Of a stretch of 42,699 nucleotides of DNA, positions 1 to 9,011 are shown in pieces. Both the position numbers and the translations under genes were made by a program. The notes beneath the pieces were generated by a model. That model was not told the origin of the DNA. It searched no databases and saw only the letters and a program-made list of their open reading frames with translations. Source of the DNA: an uncultured Pseudoxanthomonas sp. GTDB taxonomy: Bacteria; Pseudomonadota; Gammaproteobacteria; Xanthomonadales; Xanthomonadaceae. The stretch lies in contig NZ_CAMPJD010000044.1 of assembly GCF_946886695.1 (NCBI RefSeq), positions 1-42,699 of the forward strand, written 5' to 3'. Every line of letters begins with the position of its first letter. Position 1 is the stretch's first letter.

Positions 1-510
1 CGGCAGGAAGCCCATGTCGAGCATGCGGTCGGCTTCGTCCAGCACCAGGATCTCGATACCCGACAGGTCCACGCTGCGGCGCTCGAGGTGGTCGATCAGG
101 CGGCCCGGGCAGGCGATCACCATGTCCACGCCACGGCGCAGTGCGTCCAGCTGGTTGCCCATGCCCACGCCGCCGTAGATGGTGGTGCTGGGGATGCGCA
201 GGTACTTGCCGTAGCCACGCAGGCTGTCATGCACCTGCACGGCCAGCTCGCGGGTGGGAGTCAGTACCAGCGCGCGCGGCTTGCGCGGGCCGCGGGCGGC
301 GACTTCCTGCGGGGTGGTGGCCAGGTACTGGATCAGCGGCAGGCCGAACGCAGCGGTCTTGCCGGTGCCGGTCTGGGCGCCGGCCAACAGATCATGGCCA
401 GCCAAGGCCAGCGGGATGGCCTGTTCCTGAATGGGGGTGGGCTGGGTATAGCCCTGTTCGTCGAGGGCGCGCAGCAGGGCGGGCGCAAGGCCCAGGGTTT
501 CAAATGTCAT
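1..510 (-). CDS. rhlE: ATP-dependent DEAD-box RNA helicase, RhlE type (N-terminal part only)
   Basis: The N-terminal 170 residues of an RNA helicase are present; the gene runs off the left edge of the window. The protein begins MTFETLGLAPALLRALDEQG and carries a Q motif (YTQPTPIQEQA, about residues 21-31), motif I AQTGTGKT (45-52), the Ia region PTRELA and motif II DEAD (158-161). The start and spacing resemble E. coli RhlE closely, a helicase of rRNA and mRNA remodelling in the cytoplasm. The ATG at 508-510 has a GGAG about 8 bases upstream. It is divergent from the fnr gene. DeaD/SrmB-like paralogues are less likely because of the short N-terminus, but the C-terminal half is not visible. 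Confidence 0.9.
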   Translation of the reverse strand, partial: MTFETLGLAPALLRALDEQGYTQPTPIQEQAIPLALAGHDLLAGAQTGTGKTAAFGLPLIQYLATTPQEVAARGPRKPRALVLTPTRELAVQVHDSLRGYGKYLRIPSTTIYGGVGMGNQLDALRRGVDMVIACPGRLIDHLERRSVDLSGIEILVLDEADRMLDMGFLP

Positions 511-908
511 TGTGGAAGCTCCAAAGCCGGCCGGCCGGACACGCACGCAACGCCGGCACAGCGAAGTGCGGCAACATGGAACGCGCGGAATGCGGTGAGG
601 CCGTGACTCGAAGCGTTCCCTGAAACCGCGCTGCGAGAAGGGGTGCGGAGGCGCCAAAGCGGCACTACCGAGCTTGCGCAACGAAAGAAGTCGGAGCGGG
701 GCGGGCGCGGGAACTCGCGGGGAATTCCCTGCGCCGGCGGACCATCGGGGAAACGAACGGCCGCAGGCAAGCGGCGCGCACTGTAACCGAATCCGGGCCT
801 GAATGGGGGAACGGGCGCTGAAACCCCGGTCTGCGACCAATTGTCGCAGTCCGGAAATCAGTGACTTGCGGGCGTATCATGGCCCGGAAGCCCCTCGCAG
901 CCACCGCC
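511..908. other. Non-coding divergent region between rhlE and fnr
   Basis: About 400 bases without a convincing gene. It must hold the rhlE promoter (with a long leader) and the fnr promoter. Short frames across it lack ribosome-binding sites and recognisable protein sequence. The only structured element I see is the palindrome at 831-849, listed separately. No FNR half-site (TTGAT or ATCAA) is visible near the fnr start, so direct FNR autoregulation is not evident. Confidence 0.6.
831..849. promoter_or_regulatory. Perfect 7-5-7 palindrome upstream of fnr (GCGAC-N5-GTCGC core)
   Basis: The sequence CTGCGAC-CAATT-GTCGCAG lies 60 bases before the chosen fnr ATG. Its GCGAC-N5-GTCGC core fits the GCGNC-Nx-GNCGC pattern known for RegA/PrrA/ActR-type redox response regulators. 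A second copy of the core lies upstream of ccoG at 10662-10676. Assignment to such a regulator is inference; it could also be a simple hairpin in the 5' leader. Confidence 0.4.
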
Positions 909-1673
909 ATGAGCCTTCGCATCCTCCGCCAGAACGACGCTCCGGTCGCCGGCGCGCTCGTCGAGAGCGTGCTGTGCCAGGCCGCGCGTGGTTGCAGCGG
1001 CTGCCTGGTCCGTCACCTGGCCTTCTGCGCAGCCTTGCCGGTGGAGAAGGCCCATGCCATGGAGGCGCTGGCGGACGATGCGCGGCTGAAGGCCGGCGAG
1101 GCGCTGGTTCGCGAGGGCGAGCCGAGGCGCGGCGTGTTCACCGTGACCAAGGGCGCCCTGCGCCGCATCCGGCTGCTGCCTGACGGTCGCCGGCTGGTGG
1201 CCGGCTTCCTGATGCCGGGTGATTTCATCGGCTTTTCGGGCACTTCGCACTACAAGCACACGATCGAAGCGATCACCGACAGCACGCTGTGCGAGTTTTC
1301 GATGGCCGACATGCGCAGCCTGTGCCATGACCATCCGGAACTGGAGCGCGAGCTGCTGGAGCGCGCCTGCGTGGAGCTTGACGCCACCCGCGGCAACCTG
1401 ATGGCGCTCGCACGGCTCAATCCGATGGAGCGGCTGGCGGGTTTCCTCGTCGACATGGCGCAGCGTCGCCGTCGCCAGGGCCAGGACGACACGGAGGTGA
1501 TCCTGCCGATGACGCGCACGGATATCGCCGACTACCTGGGCCTGACCGTGGAAACCGTCAGCCGCAGCTTCACTCGCCTGCGCCAGGAAGGCAGCATCGC
1601 CACCGATGACCCGCATCACGTGCGACTGCTCGACCGCAAGCGCCTGGACGCATTGGCTGAAGCGCGGGCTTGA
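909..1673 (+). CDS. fnr: FNR-type oxygen-sensing transcription regulator (CRP/FNR family)
   Basis: 254 residues from the ATG at 909; an in-frame ATG at 879 and a GTG at 861 are alternatives. The N-terminus has Cys23, Cys29, Cys32 and Cys40, and Cys128 sits where the central FNR cysteine is expected (TLCEF), so a 4Fe-4S cluster is likely. A cyclic-nucleotide-like beta-roll follows (PGDFIGF), then a dimerisation helix and a C-terminal helix-turn-helix. The recognition helix reads LTVETVSRS, with the E-x-x-S-R signature that contacts TTGAT half-sites. A perfect TTGAT-N4-ATCAA box is found 13 kb away between ccoN and cydA, matching this protein. The family activates high-affinity oxidases and anaerobic genes when oxygen is low. 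The cysteine spacing C-x2-C-x7-C differs from the E. coli C-x2-C-x5-C. Confidence 0.9.
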   Translation: MSLRILRQNDAPVAGALVESVLCQAARGCSGCLVRHLAFCAALPVEKAHAMEALADDARLKAGEALVREGEPRRGVFTVTKGALRRIRLLPDGRRLVAGFLMPGDFIGFSGTSHYKHTIEAITDSTLCEFSMADMRSLCHDHPELERELLERACVELDATRGNLMALARLNPMERLAGFLVDMAQRRRRQGQDDTEVILPMTRTDIADYLGLTVETVSRSFTRLRQEGSIATDDPHHVRLLDRKRLDALAEARA

Positions 1674-1684
1674 GGCTCTGCTTT

Positions 1685-1712
1685 CTGTAGGAGCGACGTG
1701 AGTCGCGACCGC
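1685..1712 (+). repeat. REP element, left arm of an inverted pair
   Basis: A 28-base repeat starting CTGTAGGAGCGACG and ending GTCGCGACCGC. It has an internal hairpin GCGAC-GTGA-GTCGC. Its partner at 1801-1828 is the reverse complement with a single mismatch. This is the typical interspersed palindromic repeat of Xanthomonadaceae genomes. It lies just behind the fnr stop, so it may also act as a transcript 3' end or stability element for fnr. Confidence 0.85.
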
Positions 1713-1800
1713 GCGCCCCGGAAACAGTGGGTGCGCAACAGTGCATGCCGGTGTTTCCGCCGCGCTGTTCCACCCGACGATGCAACGGTCGATCCTTCGT

Positions 1801-1828
1801 GCGGTCGCGACTCGCGTCGCTCCTACAG
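1801..1828 (-). repeat. REP element, right arm of an inverted pair, overlapping the cydC stop codon
   Basis: Reverse-strand copy of the 28-base repeat at 1685-1712 (27 of 28 positions identical), separated from it by 88 bases. Together they form a REP doublet (BIME/REPIN-like) that can fold into a large hairpin between the convergent fnr and cydC genes. The last coding triplet and the TAG stop of cydC lie inside this repeat, so the element has set the C-terminus of CydC. Confidence 0.85.
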
Positions 1829-3520
1829 GGAGCCAGGTCCGTCTTCGTGCATCAGCTTTCCATCGCACAGCCGGTAGCGTGTATCCACTACGCCGTCCGG
1901 CAACGTCGCATGGCTGATGATCAGCACGCTGCGCCCTTCGCTGGCGGTCGCGAGGTCGCGCATCAGGGCATCGGCGGTGTCCTGGTCCAGGCCTTCGGTG
2001 GGCTCGTCCAGCAGCAGCAACGGCGCATCGCGCAGCAGCGCACGCGCGAGCGCCAGTCGACGCGCCTGGCCTGCTGACAACGTCGCGCCATTCTCGCCCA
2101 CCCAGGTGTCCAGGCCGTCGCCCGCATCGCGGAAGCGGGCGTCCAGCTTCACCTGCGCCAGCGCCTGCCACAGGCGCGCATCGTCGGCAGCGGGATCGCC
2201 AAGGCGGAGGTTTTCGCGCACGCTTCCCGAAAAGACCGGCGCGTCCTGCGGCAGCCAGGCGATGCGGGTGTGCCAGAGCGCAGGATCCAGTGTGCGCAGA
2301 TCGTCGCCAGCGAAGCTCACCCGTCCTTGCTGCGGTGTACGCAATCCGAGGACGAGCGCCAGCAGCGACGACTTGCCTTCGCCGCTGTCGCCCGCCACCA
2401 GCACGCGCTCGCCGGGTGCGACATGCAGGCTGGCGCCGTCGAGCACGCGCCGCGTCGTGCCTGCCCATGCGAACGCGACGTCCTGCAGTTCCAGCGCGCC
2501 CCGTTCTGCCGGCGACCGTGTGCCGGTGACGTCGCTTTCCGCGGCAGGAGGATCGACCACCTCCTGCAACCGTTGCGCAGCGACGATCGCCGCGCGCCAG
2601 GCTTGCCATGCCGGCCCGATGGCGGCGCAGGCCTCGAGCACGGCGACAGTCATGAAGAACAGGCCGCCCGCGGCTGCGGCGCCAATGCGCTCCATGTGCA
2701 CCGCCCCCAGCAGCACCCACAGCATCGCCGGCAGCGTGAGTGCCGTGACCAACGCATGGGTGAGCGTGGCCAGCGCGAGCCGCTGCTTGCGTCGGTCCTC
2801 CCAGCGCGCAACATCGCGGCTGCGTGCGTCCAGTGCAGCAAGCCACGCTGCCGTCGCATCCATCGCGGCCAGGTCCTGCTGGCCTTCGATCCCCTCCTGC
2901 ACGGTGGCGCGCAGGCGCATGCGTGCTTCTGCGCGCTCGCCTTCGAGCGCGGCGACGCTGCGCGCCGCCAGCCACGGCACCAGCGCCGCGAGCAATGCCA
3001 GCGCAACCAGCAGCACGGTGCCGGCCAGGGGCAGCACGACCAGGGCCACCGCGGTCGCGAACACGCACAGCGACAGCACCGCGAGCAGGGGACCGATGGC
3101 GCGTACCAGAAGACCATCGATGGCATCGATGTCCGCCATCAGTCGCGCCATCAGCTCGCCGACGCGGAACCTGCCAAGCCCCAGTGGCGCCAGCGGCAGT
3201 GCGCGGCGGAAGAACCACACCCGCAGGTCGCGCGCGAGCCGCAGCGTGGCATCGTGGCCGAGCAGTTTCTCCGCGTAGCGCGACAGGATGCGCACGAAGG
3301 TCAGCGCACGGATGCCGGCCGACGGGCCGAAGAAGTTGAAGCCGAGCGCGGTACTGCCCGCCAGCGCCGCGGCAGTGAGGAAATGTCCGGACAGGCCGAG
3401 CAGTGCCGTGCCTGCGAGCAGCGTCAGCAACAGCAGCGTTATCGCGAGTACGATCCGTCTACGGTGAAGAAGGACCACCTCGCGCAGGCGCACCGGCAGC
3501 GTGTCGTTGCGGTCGGTCAT
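1823..3520 (-). CDS. cydC: Heterodimeric thiol exporter ABC subunit CydC
   Basis: 565 residues. An N-terminal ABC exporter membrane domain with about six hydrophobic helices (residues about 20-310) is followed by an ATPase domain with Walker A GDSGEGKSS (about 375), signature LSAGQ (about 480) and Walker B LLLLDEPTEGLD (about 505). With CydD it forms the inner-membrane exporter of glutathione/cysteine (and is reported to bind haem) needed to assemble cytochrome bd and periplasmic c-type cytochromes. The start overlaps the cydD stop by 4 bp (ATGA), so the two are translationally coupled. It is the last gene of the cco operon, and its stop codon is provided by a REP element. Confidence 0.95.
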   Translation of the reverse strand: MTDRNDTLPVRLREVVLLHRRRIVLAITLLLLTLLAGTALLGLSGHFLTAAALAGSTALGFNFFGPSAGIRALTFVRILSRYAEKLLGHDATLRLARDLRVWFFRRALPLAPLGLGRFRVGELMARLMADIDAIDGLLVRAIGPLLAVLSLCVFATAVALVVLPLAGTVLLVALALLAALVPWLAARSVAALEGERAEARMRLRATVQEGIEGQQDLAAMDATAAWLAALDARSRDVARWEDRRKQRLALATLTHALVTALTLPAMLWVLLGAVHMERIGAAAAGGLFFMTVAVLEACAAIGPAWQAWRAAIVAAQRLQEVVDPPAAESDVTGTRSPAERGALELQDVAFAWAGTTRRVLDGASLHVAPGERVLVAGDSGEGKSSLLALVLGLRTPQQGRVSFAGDDLRTLDPALWHTRIAWLPQDAPVFSGSVRENLRLGDPAADDARLWQALAQVKLDARFRDAGDGLDTWVGENGATLSAGQARRLALARALLRDAPLLLLDEPTEGLDQDTADALMRDLATASEGRSVLIISHATLPDGVVDTRYRLCDGKLMHEDGPGSL

Positions 3521-5205
3521 CGAGGCGCTACCGCGGCTGCATGCAGCTTCCCGCCATGTACGCGCCAGGTCAGCGCCATCGCCGCCTGCGCAGCGGCGCT
3601 GTGCGTGGCCATCACCAGCCCGCGTCCGCGCGCGAAGTGCAGGATCGCCCGCAGCACGGCGGCCTCCGTGTCGGGATCGAGGAAGGCCGTGGGTTCGTCG
3701 AGCAGCAGCAGGTCGGGGTCGCGCAGGAACACGCGCGCCAGCGCGATGCGTCGCGCTTCGCCACCGGACAGGCCGAAGCCGCGTTCGCCGATCACCGTAT
3801 CCAGTCCGTCAGGCAGGCGGTCGGCGAAACGCAGCACCTGTGCCGCTTCGGCCGCTCGCCGCAGTTCGTCGTTGCTGGCCTCCGGTTTTGCGAGGCGCAG
3901 GTTGTCGAGCAGGCTGCCGGCGAACAGGAACGGACGTTGCGGCGCATAGCCGATGCGCAGGCCGGGCGCGCGCTCCACCGTGCCGGTCGTGGCCGGGATC
4001 CAGCCGGCCAGGGCTTCAAGCAACGTGCTCTTGCCATCGCCGCTGGCACCGACGAGGGCGATGCGCTGGTCGCGATACAGGTCCACATCGACGCCCCGCA
4101 ACACGTCGCGCGTGCTGCCCGCATGACGCAATGTGATGCCACGCACGCTGACCAGCGCGGCTGCTGGCGATGCGGTCGGAGGAAGGGCGGGCGTGGCGGC
4201 GCGCGCACCGTCGAGCACCTGCGCGAGCTCGTCCATCGCCGCCAGCGCCGCGGCACGGTCGTGGTAGTGCGTGGCCAGCCGTCGCAGTGGTGCATAGAAC
4301 TCCGGCGCCAGCAGCAGGCAGAACACGCCCGTGCCCAGCGTCAACGGCTGCGCGCGCAGATCGATCATGCCGAGATAACTCAGGCCGAGGTACAGCGCGA
4401 TCATCGCCACGCTCAGCGAGGCGAAGAACTCCAGTACCGCCGACGACAGGAACGCGATGCGCAGCACGCGCAGGCTGCGCACGCGAAGTTCTTCGGCGGA
4501 GGAACGGATCCCTTCCAGTTCAGCCGCGCCACGACCATACAGGCGGATCAGGCCCAGCCCGCGCAGGCGGTCGGCGAAGTGTCCGCCCATGCGTGCGAGC
4601 GCTTGCAGTTGCCGCTGGCTGGCCGCCTGCGCGCTCCAGCCGACCAGCATCATGAACACCGGTACCAGTGGCATCGTCAGCAACAGGATCAGGCCGACCG
4701 TGCGATCCACGAAGAACGCCGCCAGCAGGATCGCCAGCGGTACGCCCACCACTTCGACCCGCACGGGCACGAAGCCACCGAAATAGCCTTCCAGCGCATC
4801 CACGTGCGCGCCCATGCGTTCGGCCAGCGCGCCGCTCTGCTGGCTGCGCACCCAAGCGGGACCGCGCGCCACCAGGGCGCGCGCGATGCTGCCGCGCAGG
4901 TCAACGCGGATGCGCTCGACCGCATGGTCGGCGCATCGCCGGCTCGCCCAGCCCAGTCCGGCGCGCAGCAGCAACAGGATCAGCAGGCCGCCAAGCAGTG
5001 GAAGCAGGACGAGGGGCGGCTCGTGGGCGACGAACGCGCGCTGCATGCACAGCGCGATGAGCGCGGCCTGCGGCACGAGCAGCCAGCCAGCGAGCAGGGC
5101 GAGCGCGCTGGCGGCCCGCAAGGGATCGCGCGCCACGCGCCCCAGCATCTGCAGGCGTACCTTCGCGTTCGCGCCGTCGGAAGCGGCCGTCGCATCCGCA
5201 CTCAT
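3517..5205 (-). CDS. cydD: Heterodimeric thiol exporter ABC subunit CydD
   Basis: 562 residues from the ATG at 5205 (MSADATAASDGANAK), which overlaps the previous gene's stop by ATGA. Longer in-frame starts upstream would run through the neighbouring gene and were not used. Hydrophobic helices span about residues 25-310. The ATPase domain has Walker A GASGDGKSTL (about 385), signature LSGGE (about 478) and Walker B LLLLDEPTAFLD (about 500). It pairs with CydC to export reduced thiols to the periplasm, a requirement for cytochrome bd maturation. It sits at the end of the cbb3 operon, not beside cydAB. Confidence 0.95.
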   Translation of the reverse strand: MSADATAASDGANAKVRLQMLGRVARDPLRAASALALLAGWLLVPQAALIALCMQRAFVAHEPPLVLLPLLGGLLILLLLRAGLGWASRRCADHAVERIRVDLRGSIARALVARGPAWVRSQQSGALAERMGAHVDALEGYFGGFVPVRVEVVGVPLAILLAAFFVDRTVGLILLLTMPLVPVFMMLVGWSAQAASQRQLQALARMGGHFADRLRGLGLIRLYGRGAAELEGIRSSAEELRVRSLRVLRIAFLSSAVLEFFASLSVAMIALYLGLSYLGMIDLRAQPLTLGTGVFCLLLAPEFYAPLRRLATHYHDRAAALAAMDELAQVLDGARAATPALPPTASPAAALVSVRGITLRHAGSTRDVLRGVDVDLYRDQRIALVGASGDGKSTLLEALAGWIPATTGTVERAPGLRIGYAPQRPFLFAGSLLDNLRLAKPEASNDELRRAAEAAQVLRFADRLPDGLDTVIGERGFGLSGGEARRIALARVFLRDPDLLLLDEPTAFLDPDTEAAVLRAILHFARGRGLVMATHSAAAQAAMALTWRVHGGKLHAAAVAPR

Positions 5206-5930
5206 GCGGGCAGTGGCTGGCAGCCCAGTGCCGCAAGCACGCCGTGCAGCGCCGGATGCTGCATAAGCCAGGGCGATGCGATGGTCAGCAGGCCGGCCGC
5301 AAGCACAAAGGTCGCGGCCACGCGCCGTACCGCGGGTTGTTGCCAGCGCCGCCCCAGGCGTGCACCGGACCAGGTCAGGGTTACCATCATCGGCAGCGTG
5401 CCGAGCCCGAACGCGGCCATCGTCAAGGCGGCGTCGCGCGCATTCGCCTGCAGCCATGCGACGGTGAGCAGGCTGAGGCTGAGGCCGCATGGCAACCATC
5501 CCCATAGCGCGCCGGCCACCAGGCGACGCGGCAACGTGTCCGCCGGCAGCACGCGGGCATGCAGCGGGCGCAGCGCATGCCATACCTTCGCGCCGGGACG
5601 CGCGAGGAAATCCAGCCGGCCACGCTGGTCGAGCAGGCGCAGCGCCAGCACCACCAGCGCAAGACCCACGCCGACGCGCATCGCAAGGATGGCGGTCTCA
5701 TGCCGTGCCAGCGACAACAGGCCACCGCCGAAGGCACCGACGATCGCGCCCGCCAGCGTGTAACCGGCGACGCGGCCGAGATTGAGCTGCAGGGCACCGC
5801 TCCAGCCTGGTTGCCGGGAGGACATCGCGGAGAAGCCGGTGGCGATGCCGCCGCACATCACCGCGCAGTGCGTGCTGCCCACCAGGCCGGCCAGTAGCGC
5901 GGCGAGCAGGACGGGAACGTCAGGCGCCAT
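5202..5930 (-). CDS. TauE/DsbD-like membrane protein of cbb3 oxidase clusters (PF13386 type)
   Basis: 242 residues, six to seven hydrophobic helices. It begins MAPDVPVLLAALLAGLVGS and contains THCAVMCGGIATG, the paired-cysteine first-helix motif of the UreH/DsbD-related transmembrane family, and WGWLPCGLSLSLL in the second half-repeat. Genes of this family usually follow ccoS in cbb3 clusters, and a role in copper or redox homeostasis during oxidase assembly is often proposed but not firmly established. It overlaps ccoS by 11 bp and cydD by 4 bp, so it is inside the operon. Databases often name it sulfite exporter TauE/SafE; nothing here supports sulfite transport. Confidence 0.85.
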   Translation of the reverse strand: MAPDVPVLLAALLAGLVGSTHCAVMCGGIATGFSAMSSRQPGWSGALQLNLGRVAGYTLAGAIVGAFGGGLLSLARHETAILAMRVGVGLALVVLALRLLDQRGRLDFLARPGAKVWHALRPLHARVLPADTLPRRLVAGALWGWLPCGLSLSLLTVAWLQANARDAALTMAAFGLGTLPMMVTLTWSGARLGRRWQQPAVRRVAATFVLAAGLLTIASPWLMQHPALHGVLAALGCQPLPA

Positions 5931-6114
5931 CGTCGCCTTCGCGGACGGGGGGCGTGGCCGGCGCGCGCGGTTTCGGCGGTGCGTCGTCGAGGATGTCCAG
6001 CGCCGGCGTGTCGAGGTCGTCGAACTGGCCCTTGCGCACGGCCCACGCGAACGCGGCGATGGCCAGGCCCAGCAGGACCAGGCTGATCGGCAACAGCATC
6101 AGCAGGATGTTCAT
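5920..6114 (-). CDS. ccoS: cbb3 oxidase maturation protein CcoS
   Basis: 64 residues: MNILLMLLPISLVLLGLAIA starts a single N-terminal transmembrane helix, followed by AFAWAVRKGQFDDLDTPALD. The helix followed by a KxGQFDDLDxP motif is diagnostic for CcoS/FixS, a short inner-membrane protein required for inserting haem and copper into cbb3 oxidase. The start overlaps the ccoI stop by ATGA (6111-6114). The tail is proline- and charge-rich and variable in the family. Confidence 0.95.
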   Translation of the reverse strand: MNILLMLLPISLVLLGLAIAAFAWAVRKGQFDDLDTPALDILDDAPPKPRAPATPPVREGDDGA

Positions 6115-8483
6115 GCCGCCATCTCCGTGGAGGTGCGCGCCAGTCGCAGCGCATTGAGGGTGACCACCAGCGAGGATACCGCCATGCCCAGCGCCGCGAT
6201 CCATGGCGTGACCAGGCCGGCGGCGGCCAACGGCACGGCGAGCAGGTTGTAGCCGGCCGACCAGGCCAGGTTCTGCTTCACCAGCCGGCGCGACAGGCGC
6301 GCGATGCGCACGGCGTCGGCGATGCGCAGCAGCGACCGGCCGGTGGCGACGAGGTCCGCGGCCTGCTGCGCCAGCGGCGCGCCTTCGCCCATCGCGATCG
6401 AGATGTCCGCGCCGGCCAGCACGGGCGCATCGTTCAGGCCATCGCCGACCATCGCCACGATGCGACCTTCCGCCTGCAGCTGGCGCACGCGTGCCAGCTT
6501 GTCTTCCGGCGACTGGCGGGCGAGGGGTGACACGATGCCGAGCACGTGCGCCAGGCGCTGCACGGCGCCCTCGCTGTCGCCGCTGGCCAGATGGACGTCC
6601 AGGCCTTGCGCGCGCAACGCCCGGATGGTGGCCGCAGCATCCTCGCGCGGACGCTCGTTCAAGGTGAAGCGGGCGACGCCATGCGCGCCATCGCCCAGCC
6701 ACAGGCCGCCGTCATCGGTGCGATGTGCGGCCCAGTCCGCGCGCCCGAACCGCCAATGGCGACCATCGACATCGCCTTCCACACCCTGGCCAGGACGCGT
6801 GACCACGGCTTGCGCCAATGCCCCGGCCTCCACATCTGCGAACGCGGCCGCGATCGGGTGGCCGCTGTCTTTTTCCAGCGCGGCCACAATGCGGGTGGCC
6901 GCGTCCTTGTCCAGGCTGTCGAATACCTCCACGGCCACGCGCGCGGGAAGGCCGTCGCTGAGCGTCCCGGTTTTGTCGAACATCACGTCGGTGGCGCGCG
7001 CCAGCGTGTCCAGCGCCTCGGGCCGCGTGGCGAGAACGCCGCAGCGTGCGAGTGCGCCATGCGCGGCGGCGAGCACCGCCGGCACCGATAGCGACAGTGC
7101 GCAGGGGCAACTGATGACGAGCAGGGCGAGCGTCACTTCGAACGCGCGTTCGGGCTGGTACATCCGCCAACCCGCGTAGACGCAGACCGCGAGCACCAGC
7201 AGCGAGACCACGAAATGGCGGCCCACGCGATCCGCCAGTTGCGCCATCGGCGGGCGATGTCCTTGTGCGCGGTCGACCAGCTCCGCCAGCTGCGACAGCC
7301 GCGTCGCGGTGCCGGTGGCGGTCACGCGCAGCCGTGCCGGGCGCTCGCGGCAGGTGGTGCCCGCATACACGGTCTCGCCTGCATGCCGGCGCACCGGGCG
7401 GGATTCGCCGGTCAGCAGCGCTTCCTCGAAATCGGCGGCATGGTCGAGCAATACGCCATCGGCGGGCACGCCCTCGCCAGCGGACACACAGACCACATCG
7501 GTCACCCGCAGCGCCGACGGCGGCACCGATTCGCGCGTGCCGTCAGCGCGCTCGCGGATCGCGAACACCGGCTGCGCGCGCGCCAGCGCATCCACCTGCG
7601 CGGTGGCGACGTTGCGCGCGCGCTGTTCCAGCATGCGCGCGGCCAGCAGCAGGAACACGAACATCACCGCTGCGTCGTACCAGACATGCGTGCCGCCGCG
7701 GATCGTCTCGACCAGGCTGGCGAAGTAGGCGAGCAGGGTGGAGCTGGCGATCAGCGTGTCCATGCCCACGTGGCGCGCGCGCAGTTCGCGCGCCATGCCG
7801 GCCAGGAACGGCCAGCCGCTGTAGAACACCACCGGCGTGCTGACGAGGAACGTCAGCCAGCGGAACAGGTCGCGCGTCGGCAGCGGCATGGTCGCGTTGA
7901 CGTCGAGGTACAACGCCTCGGCCAGCATCATCGCCTGCAGCGAACCGAGGCCGGCCACGCCGAGCCGCAGCAGCCAGCGACGGCGTTCGGACATGCGTGC
8001 CTGTTCGCGCGCATCCCCGGTGGCGAGATAGGGACGGTAGCCGAGCATCGCCAGGCGTTGCAGCAGCGCGGAGAGCTTCGTGCGTGCGGGATCCCATGCG
8101 ATGCGGATGCGGCCGGTGATCGCGTTCGCCGTGGTGTCGAGCACGCCGGCTTCGCGGGCTAGGGCGCGATCGATCAGCCAGGCGCAGGCCGCGCAGCGCA
8201 TGCCGTCGGTGAGCAGCACGATTTCGCGTCCGCCTTCGACGGCGCGACTGTGCTCGTCCAGCAGTTCCCTGCGGTCCCAGCTTTCCAGGTCCAGCCGGTC
8301 GGCCTGCACCCGGTTCGCGTTCGCGCTGCGCAGGCGGTAGTAGCTGCCAAGGTCGGCATCCTGGATCCACGCCGCCGCCGCGGCGCAGCCTTCGCAGCAG
8401 AACCTGTGGTCGCCCGCGGTGACCGGATGCCCGCCGGCGACCGGCTCGCCGCAGTGATGGCAGGGCACCACGGGGATGTCCAT
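6111..8483 (-). CDS. ccoI: Copper-exporting P1B-type ATPase CcoI for cbb3 oxidase assembly
   Basis: 790 residues from the ATG at 8483 (MDIPVVPCHHCGEPV); an upstream in-frame ATG at 8555 would run into ccoH. Order of domains: a Cys-rich N-terminal metal-binding stretch (CHHCGEP...CCEGCA), an HMA domain with GMRCAACAW (about 95), a transmembrane block, the TGES actuator motif, the CPC metal-transport motif in SCPCALSLS (about 462), the DKTGT phosphorylation motif (about 504) and GDGLNDAPVL. CcoI/FixI delivers copper across the inner membrane for the CuB centre of CcoN. Its place between ccoH and ccoS is the standard ccoGHIS order. Confidence 0.95.
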   Translation of the reverse strand: MDIPVVPCHHCGEPVAGGHPVTAGDHRFCCEGCAAAAAWIQDADLGSYYRLRSANANRVQADRLDLESWDRRELLDEHSRAVEGGREIVLLTDGMRCAACAWLIDRALAREAGVLDTTANAITGRIRIAWDPARTKLSALLQRLAMLGYRPYLATGDAREQARMSERRRWLLRLGVAGLGSLQAMMLAEALYLDVNATMPLPTRDLFRWLTFLVSTPVVFYSGWPFLAGMARELRARHVGMDTLIASSTLLAYFASLVETIRGGTHVWYDAAVMFVFLLLAARMLEQRARNVATAQVDALARAQPVFAIRERADGTRESVPPSALRVTDVVCVSAGEGVPADGVLLDHAADFEEALLTGESRPVRRHAGETVYAGTTCRERPARLRVTATGTATRLSQLAELVDRAQGHRPPMAQLADRVGRHFVVSLLVLAVCVYAGWRMYQPERAFEVTLALLVISCPCALSLSVPAVLAAAHGALARCGVLATRPEALDTLARATDVMFDKTGTLSDGLPARVAVEVFDSLDKDAATRIVAALEKDSGHPIAAAFADVEAGALAQAVVTRPGQGVEGDVDGRHWRFGRADWAAHRTDDGGLWLGDGAHGVARFTLNERPREDAAATIRALRAQGLDVHLASGDSEGAVQRLAHVLGIVSPLARQSPEDKLARVRQLQAEGRIVAMVGDGLNDAPVLAGADISIAMGEGAPLAQQAADLVATGRSLLRIADAVRIARLSRRLVKQNLAWSAGYNLLAVPLAAAGLVTPWIAALGMAVSSLVVTLNALRLARTSTEMAA

Positions 8484-8493
8484 GCAAGGGTGC

Positions 8494-9011
8494 TCAGCCG
8501 GTCCCGCGCGTGGGAGCCAGTCGAACGGCCTGGGTGTCTTTCTGCAGGCGTCCACGGATACGCCATGTGCCGTCCTGCGGCGTGAGCTGTATGTTCCAGT
8601 CGTGGGTGGTTTCGATCTCGGCGGGTGCGGTCCAGCTGGCGGTGTCGCGTGCCAGGGTCAGGACGACGTCCTTCGCGGCTTCCGTCGGATGGGCGAGCGT
8701 CAGCACCAGCGGGGACGTGCCCGCGAAATCGCCGGTGACGGCGATCATCTCGACGTGATCCGTGCGGATCTGCACGATCGCGCTGAGCTTGCGTTTCGCA
8801 GCATTGTCATCGGGCCCCAGGTCGGTGGTCTGGATCTGCGACACGCGCTGCACCTTGTCGGTGACGGAATCCGCTCCACCCGCGCGCACGGCGGTCACCA
8901 CCAGCCAGATGCCGGCGACGACCGAGGCCAATGGCAGGCCCCACACCAGCCACACCATCGGCTCTTTCCAGAACGGGCGAGGGGTGCCGGCGAGCGAATC
9001 GGGTTTCGTGG

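Noticed and set aside
858..3218. Long antisense frame over fnr and in cydC
   Set aside because: Overlaps two confidently identified genes, with Arg/Ala-rich sequence typical of codon-bias shadows; no start signal.
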